A stretch of 64,000 nt of DNA from Nitrospirota bacterium (GTDB lineage: Bacteria; Nitrospirota; Thermodesulfovibrionia; Thermodesulfovibrionales; UBA6898), in assembly GCA_016214855.1 (NCBI GenBank), contig JACRMT010000004.1, forward strand, positions 434,001 through 498,000. Reading direction: 5' to 3'. Each line of letters begins with the position of its first letter. The first letter of the stretch is position 1. Position numbers and translations under genes: made by a program. Shown here one piece after another: positions 56,212 through 64,000 of the stretch. The notes under the pieces are model-generated. The model was not told the DNA's origin. It made no database searches and worked only from the letters and a program-made list of their open reading frames with translations.

Positions 56212-56451
56212 CAGGCAGTCGAGATCAAGTGGAAGACTAAGGCTGCCGGTGTAAAAGAAATTGATTCCTTTTTCCATAAGGCGTCTCCCTTTGCAGAGAA
56301 ATGCTGGTATATTTCCAAGGCCGGGTTTACGGAAGAGGCAAAGGCCCTCGCCTCCCAAAAAGGTATTTTATTCTCAACCGAAAAAGAACTGCAGATTCTC
56401 GAAAATAAGTTCGATAATCAATTGCAATGGAAAACGAGCACTCGTCCTTAA
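56212..56451 (+). pseudogene. Remnant of an AAA/nuclease-like gene (C-terminal part)
   Basis: 79 open codons after a TGA, reading EIKWKTKAAGVKEIDSFFHK and CWYISKAGFTEEAKALASQK. It has the E-x-K of restriction-nuclease-like folds and the W-x-I-S-K-x-G-F-T pattern at the end of DUF234-type ATPases. No start; the gap before it (55933-56211) holds nothing I recognise. Confidence 0.5.
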
Positions 56452-56546
56452 CCTGAATACTCTGCATCATATTCAAGTTCCCGTCATTTAGAATAAGTTC
56501 TTGTTATTCAATAATATATTTTCCCGACGAATTTACAACAAAGCAT

Positions 56547-56603
56547 AATCTTCGACAAATGTCGCGATATTGTCGTAATGTCGGCGATATTTTCACGACA
56601 TCC
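56547..56603. repeat. TGTCG-rich short repeats upstream of the integrase
   Basis: Several GTCG words and two CGATATT units (following GTCG or GTCGG) in about 55 bases, some in palindromic order (CGACAAATGTCG). They could be integrase or excisionase arm sites. The stretch 56452-56916 has no gene I can support. Confidence 0.3.
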
Positions 56604-56916
56604 CCCAGGGATGTAGGCCATTGCATCCCCCCGATTGAGCTATTTTCAAAGTTATCGTTCTGAGGGCTGGCGCTCGAAGCCTTTTTTTGAGTTGCAGGGA
56701 GTTGTCCAAGGCCCGCATCAGGGGTCGCTGGCATGTGCGCTGGCATTCCCGTATCTCAGCTCCTGTGCATCTCACAAACCTGTAAGTGCGCACTCGCCCT
56801 GCACATGAATGCTCTGCTGACTTCATCTCCCTTTATATTCAGCGAATTCTGAGAAGGTAGTATTAGTGAAAAATACCCTTGGTATTTGAATATGTTCGAA
56901 TTGGAGGTAATGGATC

Positions 56917-57990
56917 ATGTCAGTTTATCTTCGGGCCGGCAAATGGAAGATCAATATTATTCTCGGAGGAGTCAGAATCAATCGAAACATTCCAGTCAAG
57001 ACCAGACGAGAGGCACTTTCAATACAGAAAAAACTTAAGACCCTGTATCGCAAGACTCTTCTCGGCATTGAAGATGAAGCCACCCCGCCGGAGAAAACCT
57101 TTGGCGAGTATGCCGATGCCTACCTTGCTCTTGTTAAGCAGACTCTATCACCGCGCACCTATGATCTCTACCACGGTGACTACAACATCCATCTCGAAAA
57201 GTTCTGGAGGAACATCCCCATACCAGGCGGTATTAATAATACCCTGATACTGCAGTTCCAATGCAGGCAGAAATCATCGGGTCTTTCAAACTGCACCGTA
57301 AACAAACATTTAGCGCTCATTCGAAAAATCGTCTATTTCGCACGGGATACAGAAGAGGGGATGATTCTCCCTATGCTCAAATTCCCCATGCTTGATGAAC
57401 CTAAACGTCAACATGCCTTCTTCTCTCCAGAAGAATTTGAATCTCTTGTCCGAGCCTTCTCACCGCATCCGAAAGCCCACAGAAGTTTTCTTCGTGTAAT
57501 ATTCGGGCGTCTTACCGGCATGCGTCCGGCAGAACTCACGTATCTTGCATGGCCCGACATATCCTTCGACAGTAAGACTGCGAAGATCCAAGGGAAAAAA
57601 GGAAAGTGGGAGCCGAAGAATCTCTTCGAACGTGTTATTCCCCTTAATGATCAGGCAATGCAGATCGTCACGGAACTTTATGCAATCCGCAAGGGACCAT
57701 GGGTCTTCGCGCCCGGCGCAAAACCGGTTAAGTGCATACAAAAAGCTCTGAAGACTGCAGCCAGGAACGCAGGAATCGAGAAGAATGTGACACCAAATAT
57801 GTTGCGGCATACGTTCATCACTCATCTGTTTATGGCAGGAGCTGATGCCGAGGCCGTGCGCCAACTTGCCGGACACAGAAGTCTGGAAACTACAACAAGA
57901 TATACCCACAGTATCGACGATCATCTGAGGGCCACAGTGGAAAAACTTGAAATGAATTGCGCCAAAGTTGCGCCAAAATCGCGCCATTGA
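56917..57990 (+). CDS. Tyrosine-type site-specific integrase
   Basis: 357 aa. The N-terminal arm/core-binding region (about 50-150) is followed by the catalytic domain with Arg in GRLTGMRPAELTYL (about 197), LRHTFITHL (about 288-296), GHRS (about 312) and the nucleophile Tyr in TTRYTHS (about 322). GGAGG is close to the ATG. It is 70 bases from the 3' end of tRNA-Pro, the expected attachment site. Confidence 0.95.
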   Translation: MSVYLRAGKWKINIILGGVRINRNIPVKTRREALSIQKKLKTLYRKTLLGIEDEATPPEKTFGEYADAYLALVKQTLSPRTYDLYHGDYNIHLEKFWRNIPIPGGINNTLILQFQCRQKSSGLSNCTVNKHLALIRKIVYFARDTEEGMILPMLKFPMLDEPKRQHAFFSPEEFESLVRAFSPHPKAHRSFLRVIFGRLTGMRPAELTYLAWPDISFDSKTAKIQGKKGKWEPKNLFERVIPLNDQAMQIVTELYAIRKGPWVFAPGAKPVKCIQKALKTAARNAGIEKNVTPNMLRHTFITHLFMAGADAEAVRQLAGHRSLETTTRYTHSIDDHLRATVEKLEMNCAKVAPKSRH

Positions 57991-58009
57991 AAAAAGAGTG
58001 ATGAAAAAA

Positions 58010-58057
58010 AGAAAGGCCCTTAAAATCTCTTAACTTATTGATTTTAAAGGCCTTTCT
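58010..58057 (-). terminator. Terminator after tRNA-Pro (shared with integrase end)
   Basis: Arms 58010-58027 and 58040-58057 are inverted copies (AGAAAGGCC-TTAAAATC, one extra base). On the minus strand they are followed by TTTTTTT. They lie four bases beyond the tRNA CCA end. Confidence 0.85.
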
Positions 58058-58060
58058 GGG

Positions 58061-58137
58061 TGGTCGGGGCGAAAGGATTTGAACCTTCGACTTCTCACAC
58101 CCCAAGCGAGTGCGCTACCAGGCTGCGCTACGCCCCG
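58061..58137 (-). tRNA. tRNA-Pro (GGG anticodon)
   Basis: 77 nt with encoded CCA. Acceptor stem CGGGGCG/CGCCCCG, D-arm AGCGCAGCCTGGTAGCGC, anticodon stem CTCGC/GTGAG with the loop TTGGGGT (anticodon GGG), and T-loop GTTCAAATC. The 3' half is likely the attachment site of the adjoining integrase. Confidence 0.95.
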
Positions 58138-58142
58138 ATTTA

Positions 58143-58223
58143 CCCCGTTAGAAAGCCCGCAACGTGCGGCGGAGTAGAAATAATGAGCCATCCCGTTAGG
58201 AGGTCGAAGGCCTCTAACGGGGT
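58143..58223. repeat. Three CCCGTTAG words after merR
   Basis: CCCGTTAG occurs at 58143 and 58193, and inverted (CTAACGGG) at 58212. The second and third form a hairpin (CCCGTTAGGAGG/CCTCTAACGGG, one bulge) just past the merR stop, without a T-run. It may slow or end transcription from merR before the tRNA gene. Confidence 0.45.
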
Positions 58224-58622
58224 TTACTTGATACTGTCAGCGATCTGTTTCAGCCGCTTCTTGAAAAAGGCTATGGCTTCGGCAGGGTTTTTCATGATTG
58301 CCGGCTTTGCTTCCTGTGCAGGCTTTATCTCCGCAGGACTCTGGATACCGTCTTCAAACCGCTTCCGCACTCCTTCGATCGTGTACCGTTCCTGATAGAG
58401 CATCTTCTTGACCATCAGGACGACTTCGAGATCCTTTTTCACATATACCCGTTGACCCGACTTGTTCTTGCGGGGATTCAGAAAAGGAAACTCTGTCTGC
58501 CAATATCGTAACACATATGATTCAACACCGGTTATCTTGCTAACCTCCCCGATCTTATAAAAGAGTTTGTCAGGGACTGCCAGTTGTTGAGGTTTTACCC
58601 TCTCACTTGCGTGCTTATGCAT
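58224..58622 (-). CDS. MerR-family transcriptional regulator
   Basis: 132 aa with the MerR helix-turn-helix YKIGEVSKITGVESYVLRYWQTEFPFLNPRKNKSGQRVY (about 22-60), followed by a short helical tail. No metal-binding Cys. It overlaps the IHF gene by eight bases. The order ihfA–merR–tRNA-Pro is common. Confidence 0.92.
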   Translation of the reverse strand: MHKHASERVKPQQLAVPDKLFYKIGEVSKITGVESYVLRYWQTEFPFLNPRKNKSGQRVYVKKDLEVVLMVKKMLYQERYTIEGVRKRFEDGIQSPAEIKPAQEAKPAIMKNPAEAIAFFKKRLKQIADSIK

Positions 58623-58899
58623 CTATCTTCTCTATCTCTTCCTTCAACTGATTGCTGACTCTGAATGTGATAACTCTCCTCGGCGTGATCTCAAGTTCTT
58701 CTCCGGTCTTGGGGTTGCGGCCCCGTCTGGACATCTTCTTGCGCACATGAAATGTGCCGAATCCGGACATCTTTATAGACTCTCCCTCTGAGAAAGTCTG
58801 TTTCATGGTATCAAAAAGGATTTCGACAATGTCCTGCGCTTCTTTCTTGGACAAGCCTACCTTCTCGAAAATCGCATCCACAAGATCAGCCTTTGTCAT
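58615..58899 (-). CDS. ihfA: Integration host factor alpha/HU-like protein
   Basis: 94 aa. MTKADLVDAIFEKVGLSKKEAQ at the start, GFGTFHVRKKMSRRGRNPKTGEELEI in the DNA-binding arm, and ITPRRVITFR. Bends DNA; assists sigma-54 promoters and integrases. An HU assignment is possible; the neighbourhood favours IhfA. Confidence 0.92.
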   Translation of the reverse strand: MTKADLVDAIFEKVGLSKKEAQDIVEILFDTMKQTFSEGESIKMSGFGTFHVRKKMSRRGRNPKTGEELEITPRRVITFRVSNQLKEEIEKIDA

Positions 58900-59118
58900 T
58901 ACACATCTCCCAGTAAGGAATTTTCTTAATTATATTAAGGAGATAGAGCATTGTCAAGAAGATTTTAGTTTAATTTCAGCGCCTTAACAATATAACTCAG
59001 GGAAATTGAACTTTTACAGGCAATTTGTCGAATCAATTCAAGCATTTTTTGGACTCTTCTGACACTGTCAGCAGTTAAATAGATATGCTATTATAATTTT
59101 CGAAACGAGGAGGCTGAA

Positions 59119-60582
59119 ATGGCATATAAAGACTTGAGAGATTACATAAAACATATTGAAAGCAAAGGACTTCTGCAGAGGGTCACTGCTGAGGTTGACC
59201 CGTTGCTTGAAATATCCGAGATAACGGACCGCGCGTGCAAGTCACCCCTCGGCGGCAAGGCTCTCTTCTTTGAAAACGTGAAAGGATCTGCACACCCGGT
59301 CGTGACAAACATATTCGGTTCGTTCGAACGCATGAGCCTGGCACTTGAAGTGGATCACCTTGATGATGTCGGGAAAAGGATCGATGAACTTCTGAACCAG
59401 TCGCCGCCCAAGACACTTATGGAAAAACTTGCAATGCTTCCCAAGCTGTTTGAACTTTCAAAGTATCTTCCGAAAACCGTCAAGCATGGTCCCTGCCAGG
59501 AAGTGATCGAAAGGGATGATCCCGATCTTTCGAAATTCCCTGTGCTTAAGACCTGGCCGGGTGACGGACAGCCGACTGACGAAGGCAGATTCATCACCTT
59601 CCCTATGGTATTCACCAAAGACCCGGAAACAGGCAGACCGAACTGCGGCATGTACCGCATACATATTTATGACAAGACCACAACCGGCATGCACTGGCAT
59701 ATCCATAAGGATGGGGCAAGGCACTACGATAAATATAAGAAACTGCATCAGAGAATGCCGGTTGCGATCGCCGTGGGAAGCGACCCAGCGGTCATCTATT
59801 CTGCAAGCGCCCCTCTGCCTGAGTCGATCGACGAAATGCTCTTTGCGGGGTTCCTGAGACAAGAACCGGTGGAGATGGTCAAATGCATCACTTCAGACAT
59901 CGAGGTGCCTGCAAACAGCGAACTGGTCATAGAAGGTTATGTCGACCCCGGAGAGCAGCGCATCGAAGGGCCGTTCGGCGATCACACCGGATTCTATTCA
60001 TCTGCCGACAATTACCCGGTCTTCCATGCAACCTGCATCACACACAGAAAGGATATGATCTATCCGGCCACGGTCGTGGGCAAGCCTCCGATGGAGGATT
60101 GCTACATGGGCAAGGCAACAGAGAGAATATTCCTGCCGCTCATGAGACTCGACTCTCCTGAGATCAGGGATATCAATCTGCCGATGGAGGGCGTCTTTCA
60201 TAATTTTGTTCTTGTCTCGATTAAAAAGAGTTATCCGGGGCATGCGAAAAAGATCATCAACGGCCTCTGGGGCAAAGGCCAGATGATGTTTGCAAAACTC
60301 ATTATTGTTGTTGATGAGGACGTGGATGTGCAGAACTTATCGTACACTGCATGGCGCGTTCTGAACAATGTTGACTGGAGGCGGGATGTGGTTATCTCGG
60401 AAGGCCCGCTGGACGACCTTGACCATGCAGCCAATTTCCCACGCTATGGCGCGAAGATGGGCATTGACGCAACACGGAAAACACGCGAGGAAGGTATGAC
60501 GCGTGACTGGCCTGACGAGATCTGGATGTCGGACGAGATCAAACAACTCGTGGACAGGCGATGGAAGGAATACGGCTTCTGA
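59119..60582 (+). CDS. UbiD family decarboxylase
   Basis: 487 aa, full length. Prenylated-FMN-dependent decarboxylase with the HWHIHKDGARHY metal/cofactor region (about 193), PFGDHTGFYS (about 286), and the MGKATERIFLPL segment (about 329). It may act in menaquinone biosynthesis (MenA/UbiD-like) or on aromatic acids. Ribosome-binding site GAGGAGG. The flavin prenyltransferase gene is not nearby. Confidence 0.92.
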   Translation: MAYKDLRDYIKHIESKGLLQRVTAEVDPLLEISEITDRACKSPLGGKALFFENVKGSAHPVVTNIFGSFERMSLALEVDHLDDVGKRIDELLNQSPPKTLMEKLAMLPKLFELSKYLPKTVKHGPCQEVIERDDPDLSKFPVLKTWPGDGQPTDEGRFITFPMVFTKDPETGRPNCGMYRIHIYDKTTTGMHWHIHKDGARHYDKYKKLHQRMPVAIAVGSDPAVIYSASAPLPESIDEMLFAGFLRQEPVEMVKCITSDIEVPANSELVIEGYVDPGEQRIEGPFGDHTGFYSSADNYPVFHATCITHRKDMIYPATVVGKPPMEDCYMGKATERIFLPLMRLDSPEIRDINLPMEGVFHNFVLVSIKKSYPGHAKKIINGLWGKGQMMFAKLIIVVDEDVDVQNLSYTAWRVLNNVDWRRDVVISEGPLDDLDHAANFPRYGAKMGIDATRKTREEGMTRDWPDEIWMSDEIKQLVDRRWKEYGF

Positions 60583-60591
60583 TACGCAGCC

Positions 60592-61281
60592 ATGGATAAC
60601 AGGCCTTCAGACAGACCGGAAAAATCAAAGCCTGTTTACTCCTTCATGGATATGGTTGCCAGAGAGGCCGAAGAGTATGCGGCTGAACACACCACACCTC
60701 TGTCAGCCCTGCTTGAAGAGATCGAGACCTATACCCTGATCAATACATCCTTTCCGAGCATGCTCACCGGAAGGGTTGAAGGCCGCTTTCTGCAGACAAT
60801 TGTCGAACTGTCCGGGGCCAGGCATATTGTGGACATAGGGACCTTCACCGGATATTCTGCCCTTGCCATGGCAGAGGTCATACCTGCAGACGGAGAGATC
60901 ATAACGATCGAGCATAATCCGGACCATGCGAAAATTGCCCAGGGCTTTTTCAACCGGAGTCAGAGCGGAGCGAAGATCTCGCTGCGCAACGAGGATGCTC
61001 TGGCGACCCTGAAGACCCTGCCTGACGCAAAGACCGATCTGGTATTCATTGATGCGGATAAACAGGACTATAGTGCCTATTACCAGGAAACTGTGCGCAT
61101 ACTGCGTCCCGGAGGTCTGATACTTGCCGACAATGCGCTTTGGTACGGCAGGGTCTTCGATCCAAAAGATGACGACAGCATGGCCATGGCTGCATTCAAT
61201 GAACTTGTGAAGACAGACACCAGGACTGAAAAGATATTTCTCACGATCCGCGACGGCATCTATTTGATAAGGAAGCATTGA
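60592..61281 (+). CDS. Class I SAM-dependent O-methyltransferase
   Basis: 229 aa, caffeoyl-CoA/catechol O-methyltransferase type: HIVDIGTFTGYSALAMA (SAM motif I, about 80-96), ITIEHNPDHAKIA (about 103), DLVFIDADKQDY (about 144) and LADNALWYGRV (about 178). Starts ten bases after ubiD; they may act on the same quinone or phenol. Confidence 0.92.
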   Translation: MDNRPSDRPEKSKPVYSFMDMVAREAEEYAAEHTTPLSALLEEIETYTLINTSFPSMLTGRVEGRFLQTIVELSGARHIVDIGTFTGYSALAMAEVIPADGEIITIEHNPDHAKIAQGFFNRSQSGAKISLRNEDALATLKTLPDAKTDLVFIDADKQDYSAYYQETVRILRPGGLILADNALWYGRVFDPKDDDSMAMAAFNELVKTDTRTEKIFLTIRDGIYLIRKH

Positions 61282-61359
61282 ACTGGCGGTTATCTGCTGA
61301 CGCAGAGAAATATTGATAGCCCCTATGATAATCAGACGATCGAAACAGGTCAGACTTTA

Positions 61360-62157
61360 TTATTTTCCTTTAAAGGCCGGGCTCTTCTTCTTTATAAAAG
61401 ACGTTGTTCCTTCCCTAAAATCATCTGTCGCAGCCACAAGCCCAAAGTAGTCGGCACCGAGCTTTGCAGACTCGTCAAGAGACAGGTCCATTCCGCGATG
61501 CATTGCCTCCCAGGTCATCCTCACCGCAAGAGGTGCCTGCATAAGAATCTCCTGCAGGAGCGCTTCCGATTCTTCTATAAGGTCTTCAGGCTCAACAACC
61601 CTGTTAACCAGGCCCATACGCAATGCCTCTTCAGCGGAGATCATCCTGCCGGTGAGCAGAAGATCTGCTGCCCTGCCCTTGCCGATCAGCCGCGGAAGCC
61701 TTGTGGTCCCGCCCCACCCTGCAACAGCACCGATGCGGACCTCCGGATGGCCAAGCTTTGCTGTATTGACTGCAACCCTGAGGGTGCATGCCTCGGCAAG
61801 TTCTAGACCACCGCCGAGGGCATAACCGTTGATAGCCGCAATAACCGGCTTTCCAAGATGTTCAATGCGGGAATATGTCTCTATCGCAAGCTGAGCGCGA
61901 GTCCGCACTTCGAGGGGATCAGCAGAATTGAAGAATCCGATATCGGCTCCTGCAGAAAAGGCCTTTTCTCCCGCACCCGTGATAAGGAGTCCTCTGACCG
62001 AGTCGTCAGCCTTCAAAGAATCAAGGAGACGCCCGAGTCTTTCGAGCATCTCCTTGTTGATGGTATTGAGTACGTCCGGTCTGTTCAAGGTCAGACAAAC
62101 AATACCCTTGTTCTTCCTGAGACTTACAGGGTTCTTATCTTTCCTGGATTTTGTCAT
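61360..62157 (-). CDS. Enoyl-CoA hydratase/isomerase family protein
   Basis: 265 aa from the ATG at 62157 (nine more residues are possible upstream). Crotonase features: AFSAGADIGFF (oxyanion loop), AAINGYALGGGLELAEACTLRVA and the catalytic Glu region HPEVRIGAVAGWGGTTRLPR. Hydrates enoyl-CoA esters or performs a related reaction. Confidence 0.93.
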   Translation of the reverse strand: MTKSRKDKNPVSLRKNKGIVCLTLNRPDVLNTINKEMLERLGRLLDSLKADDSVRGLLITGAGEKAFSAGADIGFFNSADPLEVRTRAQLAIETYSRIEHLGKPVIAAINGYALGGGLELAEACTLRVAVNTAKLGHPEVRIGAVAGWGGTTRLPRLIGKGRAADLLLTGRMISAEEALRMGLVNRVVEPEDLIEESEALLQEILMQAPLAVRMTWEAMHRGMDLSLDESAKLGADYFGLVAATDDFREGTTSFIKKKSPAFKGK

Positions 62158-62202
62158 GGAACCCTCAATTAAAACATATCCCATTAATGACCAAATACCG
62201 CA

Positions 62203-62736
62203 TCAGCTCAGCACCGTCACACTGCTTGCCTGCGGGCCCTTGGCGCCCAGTTCCTCGGCAAAGCGCACCTTCATGCCGATCCTGAGCTTCTCAAACCCTT
62301 TATTGAGAACACTGTTTTCATGAAAATAGACCTCAGTGCCGTCTATTTTGGCAAGAAATCCGTATCCCTTATCAAGGAACAGAGAGGCTATCTTGCCCTG
62401 AGGTATCTCTTCATGACGCTTCACTTCCCTTCGCTGCTGGGTAACGAACTCCTCGATCTTACGCTTTGCCGCATTGAAAGAGTCTCTTATGGCCACATAA
62501 AGGTCTTCATTCGGTTCACGCTTGATAACGATCTCACTGCCCGGCACCTTCAGGTCTATATTGACATTATATAGTCTGCCGTCATGTGAATGACGATGGG
62601 GAGCTTCAACAACAACCCTGCACTTGATGATCTGGTCGCAGAAGTTCTCGAGCTTTTCTACCTTTTCCGTGATCTCCGCCTTGATTGCATCTGTGAGTTC
62701 AAAATCCCGCGCCGTGATCTGCAATGAAAGCTTCAT
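62203..62736 (-). CDS. HPF/RaiA-type ribosome protein fused to a cold-shock domain
   Basis: 177 aa from the ATG at 62736, after GGAGG. Residues 1-100 are the S30AE domain (LQITARDFELTDAIKAEITEKVEKLENF and a conserved DLYVAIRDSFNAAKRKIEEF). Residues about 112-177 are a cold-shock-type domain (GKIASLFLDKGYGFLAKIDGTEVYFHENSVL). It replaces the long-HPF dimerisation domain by an RNA-binding module and probably stalls ribosomes in stress. Confidence 0.9.
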   Translation of the reverse strand: MKLSLQITARDFELTDAIKAEITEKVEKLENFCDQIIKCRVVVEAPHRHSHDGRLYNVNIDLKVPGSEIVIKREPNEDLYVAIRDSFNAAKRKIEEFVTQQRREVKRHEEIPQGKIASLFLDKGYGFLAKIDGTEVYFHENSVLNKGFEKLRIGMKVRFAEELGAKGPQASSVTVLS

Positions 62737-62847
62737 AACCTGTCCTCCAAAATATATATATTTACTGTGCTCCTGTTTCCATACTATCAGCAGGTGCACG
62801 TCCTGTCAACGATTGACGCACCACGTTGAGCAGGCTACAATATAACC

Positions 62848-63219
62848 ATGAAACAGGCATTTATAAAGTGGATAATGAATACGATCGCGATCATGCTTGC
62901 AGTCAAATTTGTGCCGGGAATCATATATTCCGGCGAGTGGTGGGGCATTCTGATCGTGGGAGTGCTTTTTGGCCTGGTAAACACCTTCCTGCGGCCATTT
63001 ATCAAGCTTTTCACCTTCCCCCTGCTCATCCTCACACTGGGACTCTTCACCTTTGTGATCAATGCCATGATGCTCAGCATCACGTCATGGCTTTCCGACC
63101 AGTTTCAGCTCGGTTTTCATGTTGAAGGATTTAAGCCTGCATTTTGGGGAGCCCTCGTCATCAGCATTGCGAGCCTGCTCCTGGGCTGCCTCATGCCGCA
63201 GGAAGAGGAAAAAAAATAG
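62848..63219 (+). CDS. Phage holin family 4-like membrane protein
   Basis: 123 aa with four membrane helices. VGVLFGLVNTFLRPFIKLFTFPLLILTLGLFTFVINAMML is the signature of this widespread chromosomal family. Despite the name it is not evidence for a prophage here. Confidence 0.88.
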   Translation: MKQAFIKWIMNTIAIMLAVKFVPGIIYSGEWWGILIVGVLFGLVNTFLRPFIKLFTFPLLILTLGLFTFVINAMMLSITSWLSDQFQLGFHVEGFKPAFWGALVISIASLLLGCLMPQEEEKK

Positions 63220-63260
63220 ATCACGAACGGCTCAAGGCAGATTGATCAACAGCCGGACGG

Positions 63261-64000
63261 CTAAACGTGAGAACGCTTCTGTCTGCTCCTGCTTTTCCTG
63301 ACCTGGTGTTTCTTGGCCTTACCCGATGCACGTTTGACCTTTGCAGCATCATTGTCCACACTTGTTATATAGACAACAGGCTCTTCGAGGTGGTTGATCA
63401 CGCGCGCACCGAAGGCCATCAGATTCGCGGTCTCGCTCCACAAAAGTCCACGAGCCGGCTCGCCCAGCAAGGCAACAACAAGTGTACCGCTGCCGCAGTC
63501 CCCTGCACTGACAAAGCAGTGGCGCGCATCTCTCGTGTACCCGGTCTTGCCCAATATCAGGTCCTGATCTGACCAGAGCAGATGGTTCGTATTACTGATG
63601 GTCTTTGTCCGGCCGTCGACCGTCGAAATTTCAGCGACACGTGTTCCGAGGATCTCCTGCAGCAGGGGATACGTGAGAGCCTCCCGCATGATCTGGGCCA
63701 ATTCCAATGCTGTCGTATACTGGCCGGGACCCGGGAGACCGTTGGGGTTAATGAAGCGGGTATTGTACAGACCGAGCGAGGCAGCCTTCTGGTTCATGAG
63801 CACGACAAAAGCCTCTTCAGAGCCTGCCACCGCCTCTGCCAGCGCAACAGTGGCATCATTTGCAGATTTGATCAGTGCTGCATGGAGCAATGCTCTGATC
63901 GTCAAGGTAAAGCCAGGCCTGAGTCCTATCTTTGTCGGAGGTGTGGCCGCTGCCCGCTCGCTCACCGTAACAACGTCGAACGGCTGCATCCTGTCGAGCA
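63261..64000 (-). CDS. D-alanyl-D-alanine carboxypeptidase, 5' part outside the window
   Basis: At least 246 codons; the frame stays open to the window edge, and the catalytic SxxK lies beyond it. The SxN motif appears as KSAND (about 42), and KTG as LGKTGYTRDARHC (about 146), both of the penicillin-binding DacA/DacF type. The C terminus is Lys/Arg-rich. It trims peptidoglycan stem peptides. Confidence 0.9.
   Translation of the reverse strand, partial: LDRMQPFDVVTVSERAAATPPTKIGLRPGFTLTIRALLHAALIKSANDATVALAEAVAGSEEAFVVLMNQKAASLGLYNTRFINPNGLPGPGQYTTALELAQIMREALTYPLLQEILGTRVAEISTVDGRTKTISNTNHLLWSDQDLILGKTGYTRDARHCFVSAGDCGSGTLVVALLGEPARGLLWSETANLMAFGARVINHLEEPVVYITSVDNDAAKVKRASGKAKKHQVRKSRSRQKRSHV

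Noticed and set aside
58061-58137. Second attachment copy of the tRNA-Pro 3' end in the window
   Set aside because: I looked for the T-arm and acceptor sequence in the left part of the element and saw no convincing copy.
62848-63219. Prophage evidence from the holin-like gene
   Set aside because: This family is common on chromosomes, and no other phage gene is beside it.

Overview
The window looks like a chromosomal segment of a Gram-negative, probably anaerobic or microaerophilic bacterium that makes selenoproteins. I favour Nitrospirota, with a deltaproteobacterial-type lineage as the alternative. The basis is the ihfA–merR–tRNA-Pro gene order, the HPF/cold-shock fusion, UbiD, lipoprotein and periplasmic c-type genes, and sigma-54 signalling. 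This is inferred from gene content; no 16S or marker tree is available.

Layout. 1–4.2 kb: a DUF547 protein, then two paralogous Crp/Fnr regulators flanking a probable RiPP cassette (a 34-codon peptide gene, a strong terminator hairpin and a radical SAM/SPASM enzyme). 4.2–13 kb: a tight pentose-phosphate operon (rpe, tkt, rpiB, tal, gnd, zwf, pgl) ending in two arsenosugar-type glycosyltransferase genes. 13–20 kb: remnants, a YHS protein, a di-haem peroxidase, a secreted protein with five metallothionein-like Cys repeats, lgt, and a ferritin-like protein. 20–30 kb: a phosphatase, pgi, a small HMA/YtkA/LOG/trxB operon, transporters, and a toxin–antitoxin pair whose toxin has lost catalytic acids. 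30–37.6 kb: a copper/redox envelope cluster (Pal, CopA, a CYCXC selenoprotein, an FMN-binding-like protein, a Met/His-rich NapH-like membrane protein, YtkA-like proteins). 37.8–43.3 kb: a periplasmic binding protein, a histidine kinase and a sigma-54 activator, followed by a sigma-54 promoter and a secreted beta-propeller. 52.8–43.3 kb (minus strand): an eleven-gene run for sugar metabolism and redox stress (glucokinase, GH13, SDR, flavin disulfide reductase, redoxin and OsmC selenoproteins, AhpD-like). 52.9–58.1 kb: a decayed integrated element next to tRNA-Pro (integrase, HigBA and RloAB remnants). 58–64 kb: ihfA, merR, ubiD, an O-methyltransferase, enoyl-CoA hydratase, HPF and a D,D-carboxypeptidase.

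Four things stand out. (1) Three genes are interrupted by in-frame TGA codons best read as selenocysteine. (2) A 14-bp palindrome of the form GTA-N8-TAC occurs in at least six intergenic regions and would tie the RiPP cassette, pentose-phosphate operon, pgi, trxB operon, Cys-repeat protein and stress operon into one Crp/Fnr-type regulon. (3) The RiPP cassette has no family I can name. (4) The Cys-repeat protein looks like an exported metal sponge fused to a YtkA-like domain.
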